From contig NC_089446.1 in the NCBI RefSeq assembly GCF_026210795.1, positions 3,873,001 through 3,937,000 of the forward strand: a stretch of 64,000 nucleotides of DNA, written 5' to 3'. The stretch is from Rhizophagus irregularis. Taxonomy: Eukaryota; Glomeromycota; Glomeromycetes; Glomerales; Glomeraceae. The notes under the pieces were generated by a model. It searched no databases, was not told where the DNA came from, and worked only from the letters and a program-made list of their open reading frames with translations. Numbering within the stretch: position 1 is the stretch's first letter; each line of letters opens with the position of its first letter. Of the stretch, positions 1 to 10,791 are shown in pieces. Made by a program: the position numbers and the translations under genes.

Positions 1-569
1 TAATTCAAATAAAATAATCAATATATTACTGAATACTAACTGCTAACATATTACTTTTAAATAATATATAGTATAAAAAATACATTTTTTATAATAAATC
101 AGTCAATATTAATTTTAGAAATACAATTTCACTACCATTTAATACAAATCCAAAGATATAAATTTCATTAAAATCTGATCGGTAAATCTCTTAAAAATTG
201 GGGTTTGTAGGATAAGAATTTAAACCTTTATAATTTGTAATTCCGGCCAGTTTTAAAATATAAACTTCGTAAATCTGTTCGAGATCTTAATTTTGCTTAT
301 ATTCTGGTAATGGATGCAATGCTGGCCAGAATTATATGATCAGCGTAAAAATATCCTTTTTTGGAATACTTGTGAATCCAAAATCTCCAATTTTTGCGGG
401 AAGTAAAATTTCCTTTTTTGGAAATCTGTATAATGTCACGTGATTAGTGACCAATGAGATTATTTGGGATTTGGTATATGTGTGACTGATCCTTGTCTGA
501 CATCGAAATTACTGTACAAAAACTGGTTCTAGTTTTACACAACACAGATGTCTACACGAAATTTTTCAG
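1..569. other. Non-coding left edge
   Basis: AT-rich sequence with no convincing reading frame. It contains one copy of a dispersed repeat (about 296-450, listed separately). A pyrimidine-ending AG near 568-569 is the likely splice acceptor for the gene remnant that follows. Earlier exons of that remnant may lie here, but I could not identify them. Confidence 0.5.
296..450. repeat. Dispersed GGCCAGAATT-type repeat, copy 1
   Basis: Contains the sequence GGCCAGAATT, then a pair of TTTCCTTTTTTGGAA-like blocks and a TGTATAATGTCACGTGAT-like block in a fixed order. The same order recurs near 9366-9545 and 18358-18560, and in part near 62960-63035. The two TTCCTTTTTxGGAA blocks suggest a small non-autonomous element. 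I could not define termini or a target duplication for this copy. Confidence 0.5.
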
Positions 570-2809
570 CGACGTTATTCTTTCGATCAGTCAGAAGAAT
601 GGAGTCTCTTGAACTTTATAAAGTACCTTGATTCGATAGAAAGTTTGCGCGACAGCTCTGCGCCACACCGCAAATATGGAATAATTCTAAATGGAATTAA
701 GAATGATGAAAATGAGTCGCAGAAAAAAAGGGAAAGAGCTGAACAAGCACTGTCAACATACGAGGGAAGTTAAATTTTTTTTTATTGCTCTTATATATAT
801 TGCTTAGAGAAAAGTGTTTGGTCGAGTCTGATAATCCCGCCATCGAGTTGGTGGGTACACTGGTGCTAGGTCGAGTCCGAAATACCGCCGTCGAGTCGAA
901 AGGTGCACCTTTTTGCTTAAAAATAAACACTGGATAAATCTGTGACTGGATATAAATAGTAAGACTAATTATAATTATTATCTCTTATTTTTTAGGATGA
1001 AAAGCGTTCTTCAGAGATCCAAGAATTTTGGCAACAGAAAAAACTTCAAATTTCACTTAAGGAAAAGACTATAAAAAGCACTGAAAGAATGATCAGCCAT
1101 ATTAATACAATACAGGATGAAGCAAGCGATATTTTAGTTCTTAGCAAGAGGGATAATCTAAGACGATTAAAATCAGGTATTTGTTGTTAAATTTACAGCT
1201 CCTCATTATTTTCCTTTGTTGACTCAGTTGATTTTTTTTACGTTAAATAGATCTTGGAGTTGGAGATAATATTGAAAATGGTGGACTTACGAAATCCCCT
1301 TATGAAGACCAAGAGGTATTTTTTTAGCTGAAAATAATTATCCGATAGAAACTAACTCCTTCTTTTGCATTTAGTCTGATGATGATTTCATGCCTGCCCG
1401 TCAACCAAAGCGAAAAAAGCCGTTATCTCTTTCGAAAAAGGTTAGGATATTGATAAGACCTTATGTCGCCCTGAATTTTATACAATAATTTTTAATGATT
1501 TATTATATCTACAGAATAAAGAGTCGGTTGGCTCAACTAAGAAAGTCAGTATTAAATGCATCCCTATGATTATAAGGATTTGTTACCGTGAATTCTTCTC
1601 AAAATTTTCTATTTTTTTTTTGCGTAAACAGGCCAAAACCATGAAAGACACGCTATCCTCATTACACAGAGTACCAAAACCATCGTCATCAGCAGGAGTG
1701 ACAAAACCATTTTCATCAAGCTTAGAAAGCGCAATTAATAGTCCCGAACCACGTACTCCGCCTCATCGAATTTTTTCGTATAGTACTTCATCAGGTTCTT
1801 CCGTATGTAAAGAACATGGTTCTAAAGATGACACTTCTGAAGATGATCTCCTAATAAAATCCCCTGTTGATATCACCGTCGATTGTAAGCTAATTGTCAA
1901 GAATATGTGTGTTAGATCAAAAATGGAGCAATGGCATCGCTCACCGCCTCCGTCAAAGAAAATCAGACAGAAAAACATTACATAATTAAGTTTGTTTTTC
2001 ATATCTTTACCATGCTATTGAAGATCAGTTGTTTTTGGACTGGTTTAAGTCAAATTTAGTGCATTGAGTAATTACTATTATTATTAACTTTATTGCTTGC
2101 TTGTGTTTCAACAGGGGTGAATCAACCTTGCAATGCTCTGCTGATCAGCTGAACCAATCATTAAGAGACGATGATCGATGATGTACCGGAAATAAATTGA
2201 CGCAATTATATCAATGATTTGGAGGTATCAACTTTGGAAGTTTCAGAATTTCCATCATGTCCTGACCATACCCACTATGTTGGGGATAGAAATAAAACCG
2301 CCAAGATGCTAAAGATCATACTGAACTTTATTAAAGTCAACTATCCAGGCGATTTCGGAGAGTTTAGAAGAATAAAAGTATACGGCGTTCAAATATATGG
2401 TAAGTTCTATGGCTGGATCAATATTTCCATTATAAGTAAATTCTAATTTTCTTCATAAATCCATACAGATCATGACTTTTATATTTACAGCATGTGTATG
2501 CCCTTTGCTGGTGTATATTATTTTAAACTCGAAAAAAAGTTTTCTTATTCAACAATACCAGCTTTGCTCTTCAAAGAGTTACTAAATTTCACCTCAAACT
2601 TGTAGACGATGCGAGTAAGTTTTTGCATGAAATGTTTAAATACATATAAAGATATTGATTGATGTAATGTTATTCTTGAAAATTAGGATATGATTATTTC
2701 GAGTACTAAGAGTGTAATGTCTTATATTACAAATCCTATTTCCGAATCAAGTAATGATGCTAAGATCGATAAAGTGAAAACTTCTCCTAGAAAAAAGAAT
2801 AATAATTAG
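570..2809 (+). pseudogene. Multi-exon gene remnant, unknown family
   Basis: A chain of segments keeps one reading frame across plausible introns: 570-764, 996-1176, 1251-1315, 1375-1440, 1515-1544, 1632-1985, 2115-2399, 2469-2614 and 2687-2809. The product would be charged and Ser/Lys-rich, with a helical N-terminal part (for example ESQKKRERAEQ near 715-745), a basic PKRKKPLSLSKK patch and a C-terminal part containing DFYIYSMCMPFAGVYYF. I do not recognise the family. Several breaks are visible: the first donor reads GG instead of GT at 765-766, TAA at 1983, a one-base shift near 2172, TGA at 2198 and an in-frame TAG at 2603. The later frame is confirmed because both splice phases around the TAG agree. 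Most likely it is a decayed copy of a multicopy fungal gene. Intact alternative splicing is less likely. Confidence 0.55.
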
Positions 2810-3159
2810 GTTAAACTGGTTAAATCGGTGGATTGGTCAAAAAAATTATGTATATCTACTGTATCTACGTGTTTATCTCGTATTCTTTAACATAATATAG
2901 TAATGTAAATTGCATGTAGTTCGTATGCTATTAATTATATAATCCATATAATATTTTTGCTTGAAGTAAAAAATTTGTTTGTTTGGCTAATGCGTGTATG
3001 CTACATGTGAAATAATACATGCCTGTATAGAAAATTTTCTTTATTGGTGTTTCAGAAATCAGAACAGAATGTGCACATGATTTTTTTTTATGTATATGGA
3101 ATATAATATAACATGAGAATAAATGCAAAAGGGCAGAAACGAACCCTACTCATCCAATT
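2810..3159. other. Short spacer
   Basis: AT-rich spacer between two convergent gene remnants. The minus-strand frame at 2931-3128 has no recognisable content and is not supported as a gene. Confidence 0.4.
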
Positions 3160-3961
3160 TTAAGGCGTGTTCCATCCTAATCTATTAGCGAGAGGATCAT
3201 CAATTGGCTTAGTGAAATCAAAAACTACGAAATTCTGATCTCGCAAATGTTTGTCAATAATCTTAGATGCTTTTTTTGGATCGTCTGTATATTGACGCAT
3301 GATTCTTCTCAAGATTCACTTCCTCGGAATATAACTAGATGTGAGATATTTTCACGAATTATCTTTTGTACAGCTTGATATTTTTGGGTCACATATATTG
3401 ATGAAATATTTTGATGCCGACCACTAATGAAATAGGGAATAATTCGATCTAGAGTCTTTTTTGATTCAGCACAAAGATCTTTGAATACAACAACTGTACT
3501 TCAGCACTTTGGCCTGGGGAGAATTTAGTTATATTGGGAATCTTATCAGGTGTTATTCTTTTAAATGTGACATCCTCTCGATATGGTTTTGGGCTATTCA
3601 TAAAAATCTGAAAGCTGGTTTGTACTAGTTGCCACTTTGGCTCAGAGTGCTTTCCTACCAATATAAGGTTATCATTCCTAATATACCACTCCCCCTTTTT
3701 TCCTTTAAATATGCGCTGAAGTTTATTACCAAGCATAAGATTTACAACCATATTTGTCTTTCCGCTATGAGACCCTCCACAGACTAGGAGGCGAAAAGGC
3801 CAATCCGGTGCAAATCCGTTAGATTTCATATGCTTCAAAGATTCTTTGGATATCTCATCAATGGCGTATACATATATAGGTATACTCTTCTCTTTCATTC
3901 TAATTAAGCTAAGTAACACTAAATTATTATATTGAAAAAAGAATTTTAGTGAAACAAACAT
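3160..3961 (-). pseudogene. A32-like packaging ATPase remnant
   Basis: The product resembles the FtsK/HerA-type packaging ATPases of nucleocytoplasmic large DNA viruses and Polinton/Maverick elements, which pump DNA into capsids. Seen here: a Walker A motif GGSHSGKT (around 3760-3785) after the hydrophobic strand FRLLVC, a Walker B-like strand VVVFKDL near 3460-3475, and the downstream block VTQKYQAVQKIIRENISH. The frame is broken by a one-base shift near 3475-3480 and another near 3315, so no full-length product is possible. It lies directly downstream of the nuclease remnant at 3975-4319 on the same strand. This suggests both came from one integrated viral or Polinton-like unit, although A32-like genes could also be a fungal-resident multicopy family. 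The likely start is the ATG near 3896. The frame extends upstream to 3961 without conserved content. Confidence 0.6.
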
Positions 3962-3974
3962 TTAAAGTTTTATT

Positions 3975-4319
3975 TTATTCTATAAGACCCAATTCTCGAA
4001 AATGCTTTGAAATAACTATGTATGGGTCTTCGTAATATCAGACATACCTTAGAACAATCTGATTTTCTTCACATAATTCTTTCTTGAGCTGATCCCATTC
4101 TTGCTGTTTGATAAAATTATTGGGATCATCTTTATAAAAGAATTTTATATATTTCCCATGTTGTTTTCCTTGCACTTCAACTGCAAAACCATGGTGGTAA
4201 TAAGGAATATCAAGTTCCAATCCTCTTAGATGCTCTAATGTTTTTAGAAAATCAGGTTTACGATTTTTTGAGGGTGGTCTAAAGATGCATGTCGTAAATA
4301 AAGAATTTTGACATGTCAA
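3975..4319 (-). pseudogene. Vsr-fold (PD-(D/E)xK-like) endonuclease remnant
   Basis: The segment LELDIPYYHHGFAVEVQGKQH has the D...ExxGxQH pattern of Vsr/restriction-endonuclease-fold nucleases with a Glu-x-x-Gly-x-Gln-His active strand. It is followed by a charged DQLKKELCEEN helix and a hydrophobic strand IVLRYV, all in the usual family order. The frame meets TGA at 4038-4040 but continues in the same frame for about 20 more residues (ending at 3975), so the stop is probably a nonsense change. Such nucleases are common in large DNA viruses and in mobile elements of eukaryotes. The upstream end is uncertain: no exon giving an N-terminal zinc finger is visible. It lies just upstream of the A32-like ATPase remnant on the same strand. 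Confidence 0.5.
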
Positions 4320-4531
4320 AAATGTCGAAAAAAAATAAACAATTCGTCAATACAAATCAAAATGGTAAAAAGCCAAAATAAATTCGTCAAGTCAAAATTG
4401 GTGAAATTGTCGAAATAATGATTGGCTGTAGATCATCATTTTTTTGTGATGTAATGATATGGCTGGCAAAATTGAATATAAATAAACACGTCATAAAATC
4501 AAAAAAAAAAATATTTTCTTCTTGATTTCAC

Positions 4532-6006
4532 ATGAAATATTATCAAGTATTTTTTTGTTTGAATATGTCAAAAACACCTTCCGCTATTCTCAATAATTCA
4601 AAGATTTATGGAAAAAAAGCCTTTTTACCTGAAAATTCAGTTTCAACAGCGCTTTCACATATTTGGACAGTAACAAATAAAAAAATTGATTCGTTGTTTT
4701 TGAACAAGATAAAGTGAGAATAATATTTAAGAAGAATGAAGGTCGCACGTATATTGACTTGCAAGAGTTGTCATCAAGTTTTACGTTCATCAATAAGGTA
4801 TAAGATTTCCTCATTTTTGGACAATTTTGTCCACTTTTTTTCATTTTGGATAATTTTGTCCACTTTTTTATCAGGTTTGGACAATTTTGTCCACTTTTTT
4901 ATTGGATTTGGTCACTTTTTACGGGTTTAGACAATTTTGTCCAATTTTTTTCGTTCTTGGTTATTCATTTCTATCCACTTTTTTTCATTTCTGGACAATT
5001 TTATCTACTTTTTTGTTGGATTTGGTCACTTTTCTACAGGTTTGGACATTTTTGTCCACTTTTTTCGTTCTTAATCATTCATCTCTGATCTCTGTCCACT
5101 TTTTTTTTCATTTCTGGACAACTTTGTCCACTTTTTTTCGTTCTTGGTCATTCATCTCTGTCCGCTTTTTTTCATTTCTTGACAACTTTATCCACTTTTT
5201 TATTGGATTTGATCACTTTTTTACAGGTTTGGACAATTTTGTTCACTTTTTTTTGTTGTTGGTCATTCATCTCTATCCACTTTTTTTTTCATTTCTGGAC
5301 AACTTTGTCCACTTTTTTTTTATTTTTGAACAATTTTGTCCATTTTTCCCTTGGTATTAGAACAATTACATTTTTTCTGAATAAAATATTTTATTTTTTT
5401 AGGATAGTTTGACTGAATTCGAAAATTACAAGAATCTATATGAATTATACAAAAGTAAATATGATTCAGTATTGAATAATAATGCTAAATTACAGGTAAA
5501 TATAAGTAAATTATAAAAATGATGTTTGGTTTTTAATTTATAAAATTTATATCTTACTTTTTTTATTACTTAATTTTTAATAATAGAACGAATTGCAAAA
5601 GTACTTTAATCTTGGATTAGTAACGCCAGAAAATACGCGTCCAGTTAGTGTTAGTACAGCTGATACTATAATTTCAGATATGGATGAACCATTAAAACAA
5701 TTGTTACAATATTTAACACTTGAACATTTACCTAAATCCACAACATCAACTCCCTACTCAACATTATATCACGAAATTAATGACTCAAAACTTGCCCGTG
5801 CTCTGAACTGTGATTTAGCTTTAAATCACCTCACAACTCTTGATACACCATCAAAAATTTGGTCAAATCTAAATAATCGTTGCATTGAAAAATTTGGCGG
5901 CCAAAATTGCATAAAAAATAACACTATGTATCATTTCAAATATAACATGGGCCAAAACAACATTGTCAGGTTACCGCAACTGGAACATGATGTGAAATTA
6001 TTATGA
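4532..6006 (+). pseudogene. Unrecognised three-exon gene, probable frameshift in exon 1
   Basis: Exon 1 (4532 or 4565 to 4797) begins MSKTPSAILNNSKIYGKK if the second ATG is used. Exons 2 (5403-5495) and 3 (5587-6006) continue in phase 0 after good GTATAAG and GTAAATA donors. Within exon 1 the frame must shift by one base at a run of T near 4695-4702: downstream of it the frame reads FEQDKVRIIFKKNEGRTY up to the donor. Either the copy is broken or the T-run is a sequence error. The predicted product of about 240 residues has a coiled region in exon 2 (LTEFENYKNLYELYKSK) and no motif I recognise. Intron 1 is unusually long (605 nt) and consists almost entirely of hairpin repeats. Confidence 0.5.
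4810..5345 (+). repeat. Hairpin tandem repeats filling intron 1
   Basis: At least a dozen degenerate copies of GGACAATTTTGTCC, each a 6-bp stem GGACAA/TTGTCC with a TT loop, alternate with CACTTTTTT tracts. A higher-order pattern also recurs: a TTGGATTTGGTCACTTTT block and a CGTTCTTGGTCATTCATCTC block. The plus strand is strongly T-rich, which leaves several frames open by composition. Those frames are not genes. The block sits exactly inside the intron 4798-5402. Confidence 0.8.
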
Positions 6007-7543
6007 TGATATTGATAAATAGATAGTAAAAATTAATAACTTCTGTAAGTAAAATTTATCAAATAAAATTGTTCTTGATTACAAAATAATTATTCACATC
6101 TAAATTTTATAGGTTTTGTTGAAGATGAGGTTAATGATTCTTAGCCTATAAGTGAAGAATCAATTTTTTTATAAAGGGTGCATTTACAGAATACATATAT
6201 ATATAAACCGTGTATTTAGCATTAAAGCCCAAGTTGGGACTAGATAAAAAGTGCATTTATAGAGGGTATGCATTTATAGAGAGTGCATTTATAGAGAGTT
6301 GACTGTAATATAGTAATTTTATATTAAAAATAATACACTGAGTTTAATAAAAATTAAAAAGATACTATTGACAGATAATTAATAAAACATTGAAAAAAAA
6401 AATGAAATTTCATCAAAAAAAAATTTTTGTTTATGTATTTACAGTATATAAAATTGTGAAATATAGTACAAAATTAGTAACACTCACCATTAGTGAAAAT
6501 AAAATAAAAATTAATTATAAATTCAATATATAATATTTTAAAAAGTTATATAAATATGAAAAATAAGCAACTAAAAACTCTTAGTATTTTAAAATAATAC
6601 CAAAAATATGCAATTTAATTATCTTACATAGTATAAAATTTTCTTAAAATTAAGCATTATAAAATTCTTACATCATAAAACTTTACTATGTTGGCTAAGC
6701 ACCTTGGTACCTTACATATATAAGCATTTTCTGGGATCCTATGGTAATATAAATAACAATAGTAAAGATAAAAAAAAAGAGACTTATTAATAAATTAAGC
6801 TCTACTATAATATTATTAATGAATGGCTTAATTCTTTAAGAAAAATAAAGAAATAAATATTAGTGGTATAAATTTAAATTTTAACAATAATACAGTACTG
6901 GTAACTAAAGAAAAGGGCACTTTAATTTTGCACTTGTATTCAGATGATGAAGGATGTCAGAAGCCTAAATATCAAGCTCAATTAAGGTTACCTGCTTAAA
7001 CCTCTCCAAAATTCTACGATTAGTTTCTCCAAGATTTTACCATAATTTTATTATAGTTTCGGCAAGGTTTCAGCAGTTTCAGCAGTTTCAGCAGTTTAGC
7101 ATTTATAATAAGTTTTGTCAGGTTTCGCTTTTCTTTAGAGTTTCATCAACTTTTAATAAGACTTTTATATAGTTTCAGCAAAGTTTCACCATTTCAGCAT
7201 TTCGCCAATTTGCCAAAACCCCCTAGTTTTTTCAGCAACCTTAAGCTCAATATTGCATGAGAAATAAAGAACCATATGTTTATATTCAATTATTAGATGA
7301 AGGTAATTGATTACCAAATAATGAAAAGAGCCAGAAGTTTAAATATTAAGCTCAATTAGAGTTCCGAAAATAACTTGCATAAATTCGTATTTTTGACTCG
7401 CATAATTGTAAATTTCCATTTAATTATATTCTAACTTAATAAAAAGTACTTTAAAATTAAGGTTTTTGACTTGTGACTCAACTCAACTCAACTCATTATT
7501 AGGAGCTCTAGGCTCAATATAGAAAGGGTAAAAAGAGACTTTA
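6007..7543. other. AT-rich intergenic region
   Basis: No supported gene. It contains short local repeats: GTGCATTTATAGAG-like units at about 6251-6300 ending in GTTGACTGTA, and CAGCAGTTT units near 7070-7100. The GTTGACTGTA end matches the right terminus of the two Tigger/pogo-like MITEs elsewhere in the window, so a degraded copy probably ends at 6305. Its left end is not clear. Confidence 0.4.
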
Positions 7544-8049
7544 TGAAAGAAAATTGTTACCTGTTAAAGAAAATCTGAGATTATCTGAGAGACCGCCTAA
7601 GGGACTATCTGAGAAACTACCTGATGAAGAAAATCTGGGACCTGTCAAAGAAAATCCAGGATTTGAAAAATTTGAAGAAGGATCATTAGACAACAAAAGT
7701 GATGGAAAAATCATAAAAAGAATAAAAAAAAGTATAATCTTAATGACAAAACTGTAAATCTTAATAAAGATCTACACAATTTATTTATAAATTGCCAATT
7801 TGTTCTCCAATTTGTGATAAAAAGATTTTCTTCTGAAATGAATTGTACAGACAAATCATTATAAATCATCTAATAAATGATTCAGAATTTTCATTTTTAA
7901 AAGGCTTCTAACAAATTGACAACTTTGCGAATAATTTAATTTTAACAGATATTACTATACATGAAGTCAAAATTAAAGCCCAAAAGTAGAAATATTTCAA
8001 AATTAAAAGTCAAAATGGTTAAAATTACATTATAGTTATGTGATTTTTA

Positions 8050-8425
8050 TAATTATAATTTAATATAAAATTTTAAACGTGAATAACTCTGTTAATATTG
8101 ATGCTACAGATACAAAATATATATCATTGGAATCCTCTTGATGAGCTAAATCCAACCGCATAAAGATCATAAAAATTCGAATCACCGGATGCAGAGATTG
8201 TTAACTTTGAATTTTAAAATTATTGTTTACTATAAAAATTAAGACTATTTAATACCAAATTTTAAATGTAAATAACTCCTTCAATATTGATGCTACAAAT
8301 ATGAAATATATATCATTGGAATCCTTTTGATGAGCTGAATCCAACCGTGTAAAGATCATAAAAATTGAATCACTGGATGCGGAGTTTGTTAACTTTAAAT
8401 TTTAATATTATTGTTTACCATAAAA
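8050..8425. repeat. Two-copy tandem duplication of about 190 bp
   Basis: Two diverged copies in direct orientation start near 8065 and 8253. Both contain ATATATCATTGGAATCC, GATGAGCT, AATCCAACCG and AAAGATCATAAAAATT in the same order. The copies differ at scattered bases and a few indels. The block lies wholly inside the 910-bp insertion. Confidence 0.75.
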
Positions 8426-8434
8426 TCATATGAC

Positions 8435-8757
8435 TACTTTACTAAAAATGGCCAATTTTTTGAAATGATTTTGTAATAATTTTAAAATATTACAAAAATA
8501 CATTTAATATATCAAAATGTTTTTATTATATTTTTATTATTATTTTGTAATTATATTGTATCTAGGTCTATAAAAATAACTCAAAATAATATCACAATAA
8601 TTTTTTAATATTTTTGTTATTATTTTTAATATTTTAATCTTAAAAATACCTCAAATATATCTTGATATATTTTAAAAATTTTACAAAATAATTGCACAAG
8701 CCATTGTATCTAGATCTATAAAAATATTTCAAAAAATTGGCTATTTTTAGTAAAGTA
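8435..8757. mobile_element. 323-bp inverted-repeat MITE
   Basis: The left end TACTTTACTAAAAATGGCC and the right end are inverted repeats of about 32 bp with one or two mismatches. The element is flanked by TGAC at 8431-8434 and 8758-8761, a possible 4-bp target duplication. The interior is AT-rich with no coding potential. It appears nested inside the 7955-8864 insertion, so it arrived later or was carried with it. Confidence 0.65.
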
Positions 8758-9219
8758 TGACGTAATTTTGACTATTTTGACTTTTGGAGAGGTCTAAGTC
8801 AAAATCATTTTGACCATTTTGACCATTTCAAAGGTTGAAATTAACCAATTTCAGTTTCATGTATAGATATTATTTCCTTAAATCATATTAAAGTTTCATT
8901 TATAGCTAATGACGAAAATAATATTAAATATGTATTACATAAATTAGTGGAAAATATTTTCAATTCTGTTGCAGGAAGTACAAAAAGTTAAGTCACCAAA
9001 GATATCTTGCAATGTAAAGATCTATACTTTTATATGGAAGTTTGGAAATCATATATCTGCTTACAGGCATTCCGTCTATTCTGCAAATCTTAAATAAAAT
9101 AAAGAAGAAACAACCCGTTCATAAGTCAAAAAAAAAATAATAGAAGAATATCCTAATATAAATCTTGAAGATTTAGATTTAATTCTCCAGATCTCGCCAA
9201 GAACTGATATACCATTTGA

Positions 9220-9646
9220 CAGTGTTGGACTATGACCTAAAATAATCTATATGACCTCTATGACTGGTTATAGGTCATTTGGTCATTTTAAAATTATCTA
9301 ATCATATGACTTTGGTTATATATTATTTACCAATCAAATTTTAGTAAAATTTTAATATTAGATTAATTAAAAGTGTAATTCTGGCCAGAATTAAAGATCA
9401 GTATCAAAATTTCCTTTTTTGTAATAATTGTGTAATTTAAAATTCCAAATTTCATAAGAAATAAAATTGTCTTTTTAGGAAATTTGTGTAATATCATGTG
9501 ATATAATTTTGCAAATTTTGTAATTTTGGCCAAAATTCTTAATTTCAGCCTAATTATGACCAAATGTCATATGACTATTAAGTCATAATACATATGATCA
9601 AAGTCATTTCAAAATTTTCATATAACCTGGTCATTGTCCATCACTG
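9220..9646. mobile_element. 427-bp hAT-like MITE
   Basis: The left end CAGTGTTGGACTATGACC and the inverted right end CAGTGATGGACAATGACC match at 16 of 18 positions. The flanks CCATTTGA (9212-9219) and CCATTCGA (9647-9654) form an 8-bp target duplication with one mismatch. CAGTG termini and an 8-bp duplication are hAT hallmarks. Its interior contains a copy of the GGCCAGAATT dispersed repeat (about 9366-9545). Confidence 0.7.
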
Positions 9647-9720
9647 CCATTCGACGCGTCTCGTCAAGACAAATCCAATGATATATGACTTGACTTTGTA
9701 CGATCACTATGTAGATGGAT

Positions 9721-10500
9721 GGCTATTCGATTTTTCGCATTTTTATAAAAATCAGATTAAATCAAACTGAACTGCTAGTTTTTCAATTCAGTTCTTACGA
9801 ATTTTGGCTCTAATCCAAACCGTCTATAATCCAGACCAAACTGACCTATTTAGAGCTTTACTAGAACTCCGAAAAATACATATGGAAGTCATAAATGATC
9901 GGCAAGATTTTGGCCTAAAATAAGCAACTTTTCAGGGCCAAAATTATGATAATGCTAGCCAGTATCAAAACAGACAATAAAATTTAGGCCAGTACTATCT
10001 AAAAAAGGCAAGATTTTCATGAAAATTTAGGTTCTTTTTAAGCAAACTCAAATGTGACCTTTTTATGTATTTTTTGGGGTCTTGCTTTACTTTTATTGTA
10101 ATTTATTATAATAAACATTATATTATTAAATGAAAATAAATTTCTAAAAATAAATTTCTAAATATATTTTCATTAATTTCATGTAATTATTATATTATTT
10201 ACTAATTTGTAATATCTTTAGGTTTAATTTTAAAAAAAAAGCAAAAAATAAGAAAAAATGTGTTAATATTGTTTTATAATATAATTTTATAATATATATT
10301 ATATTACTTATTATATAATTTTAAAAAACCAAAAACTAAAAAATAAAAGATAAAAAAATGTATTAATATTATTTTATTATTTTATAATTTTATAATTATA
10401 TATTATACTACTTATTGCATAATTTTAAGAAAAAGCTGGTTTGTTTTATTTTAATAAAATTTATATTAAAAGAATATTTTTAAAGAAAAAAAAGAATATT
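9721..10500. other. AT-rich intergenic region
   Basis: No gene supported. It includes short TATTATATAAT-like simple sequence around 10280-10420. Nothing else recognisable. Confidence 0.4.
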
Positions 10501-10510
10501 AGTAATATTT

Positions 10511-10781
10511 AGTGTTCCGTATGAATCAAATTTTTCCTCTAAAATTTGATTTAATTTGGACTTGATTTGGACTTGATTTGACCTCCAAAAATTATTATCT
10601 CAGGATTTAGTGATTCAATTTTGATCTTTTTTTAATCAATAGGTCTCATTGCTCTGATCAAAATTAAAAAAAAAATCATTGAAATTGGACTACTAGATCA
10701 AAGTTATTCGCAAAATACGGTTTTATTATTCGGAAGCAATCAGAGTCACACTATGTCATGAATCAATTTGTACAGAACACT
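10511..10781. mobile_element. 271-bp element with 10-bp direct repeats
   Basis: The ends AGTGTTCCGTA and inverted AGTGTTCTGTA match at 10 of 11 positions. AGTAATATTT occurs at both 10501-10510 and 10782-10791 and is the likely target duplication (9-11 bp would suit a Mutator-like element). No coding frame inside. Confidence 0.6.
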
Positions 10782-10791
10782 AGTAATATTT

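Larger units (their letters stand above)
7955..8864. mobile_element. 910-bp insertion with 8-bp target duplication
   Basis: The 8-mer AGATATTA occurs at 7947-7954 and 8865-8872, immediately outside the element. The ends are imperfect inverted repeats: left TATACATGAAGTCAAAAT, right ending TTTCATGTAT. An 8-bp duplication is typical of hAT-superfamily insertions. No transposase frame is present, so it is non-autonomous. It carries a tandem duplication (8050-8425) and a nested smaller element (8435-8757). Confidence 0.6.
7544..9720 (+). pseudogene. Gene remnant broken by two transposon insertions
   Basis: Protein-like segments in one orientation survive at about 7556-7757 (charged, repeated ENLxLxEx units), 7735-7860, 7900-7954, 8865-9085 and 9160-9211, then 9647-9705. 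If the two insertions (7955-8864 and 9220-9646) and one copy of each target duplication are removed, the coding text runs on: LTDI joins ISLNHIKVSF, and TDIPFD joins ASRQDK. Additional stops (for example TAA near 8990) and frame changes show that decay continued. I do not recognise the family. The rejoined frame across two precise target-site duplications is strong evidence that this was a gene. Confidence 0.5.

Noticed and set aside
4736-5412. Several overlapping Phe/Leu/Ser-rich open frames
   Set aside because: They arise from the T-rich hairpin repeats inside intron 1. Frames stay open through composition and the text is low-complexity in every frame.
9363-9563. Minus-strand 66-codon frame
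   Set aside because: It lies wholly within the dispersed repeat inside the 427-bp MITE, and the other copies do not preserve the frame.
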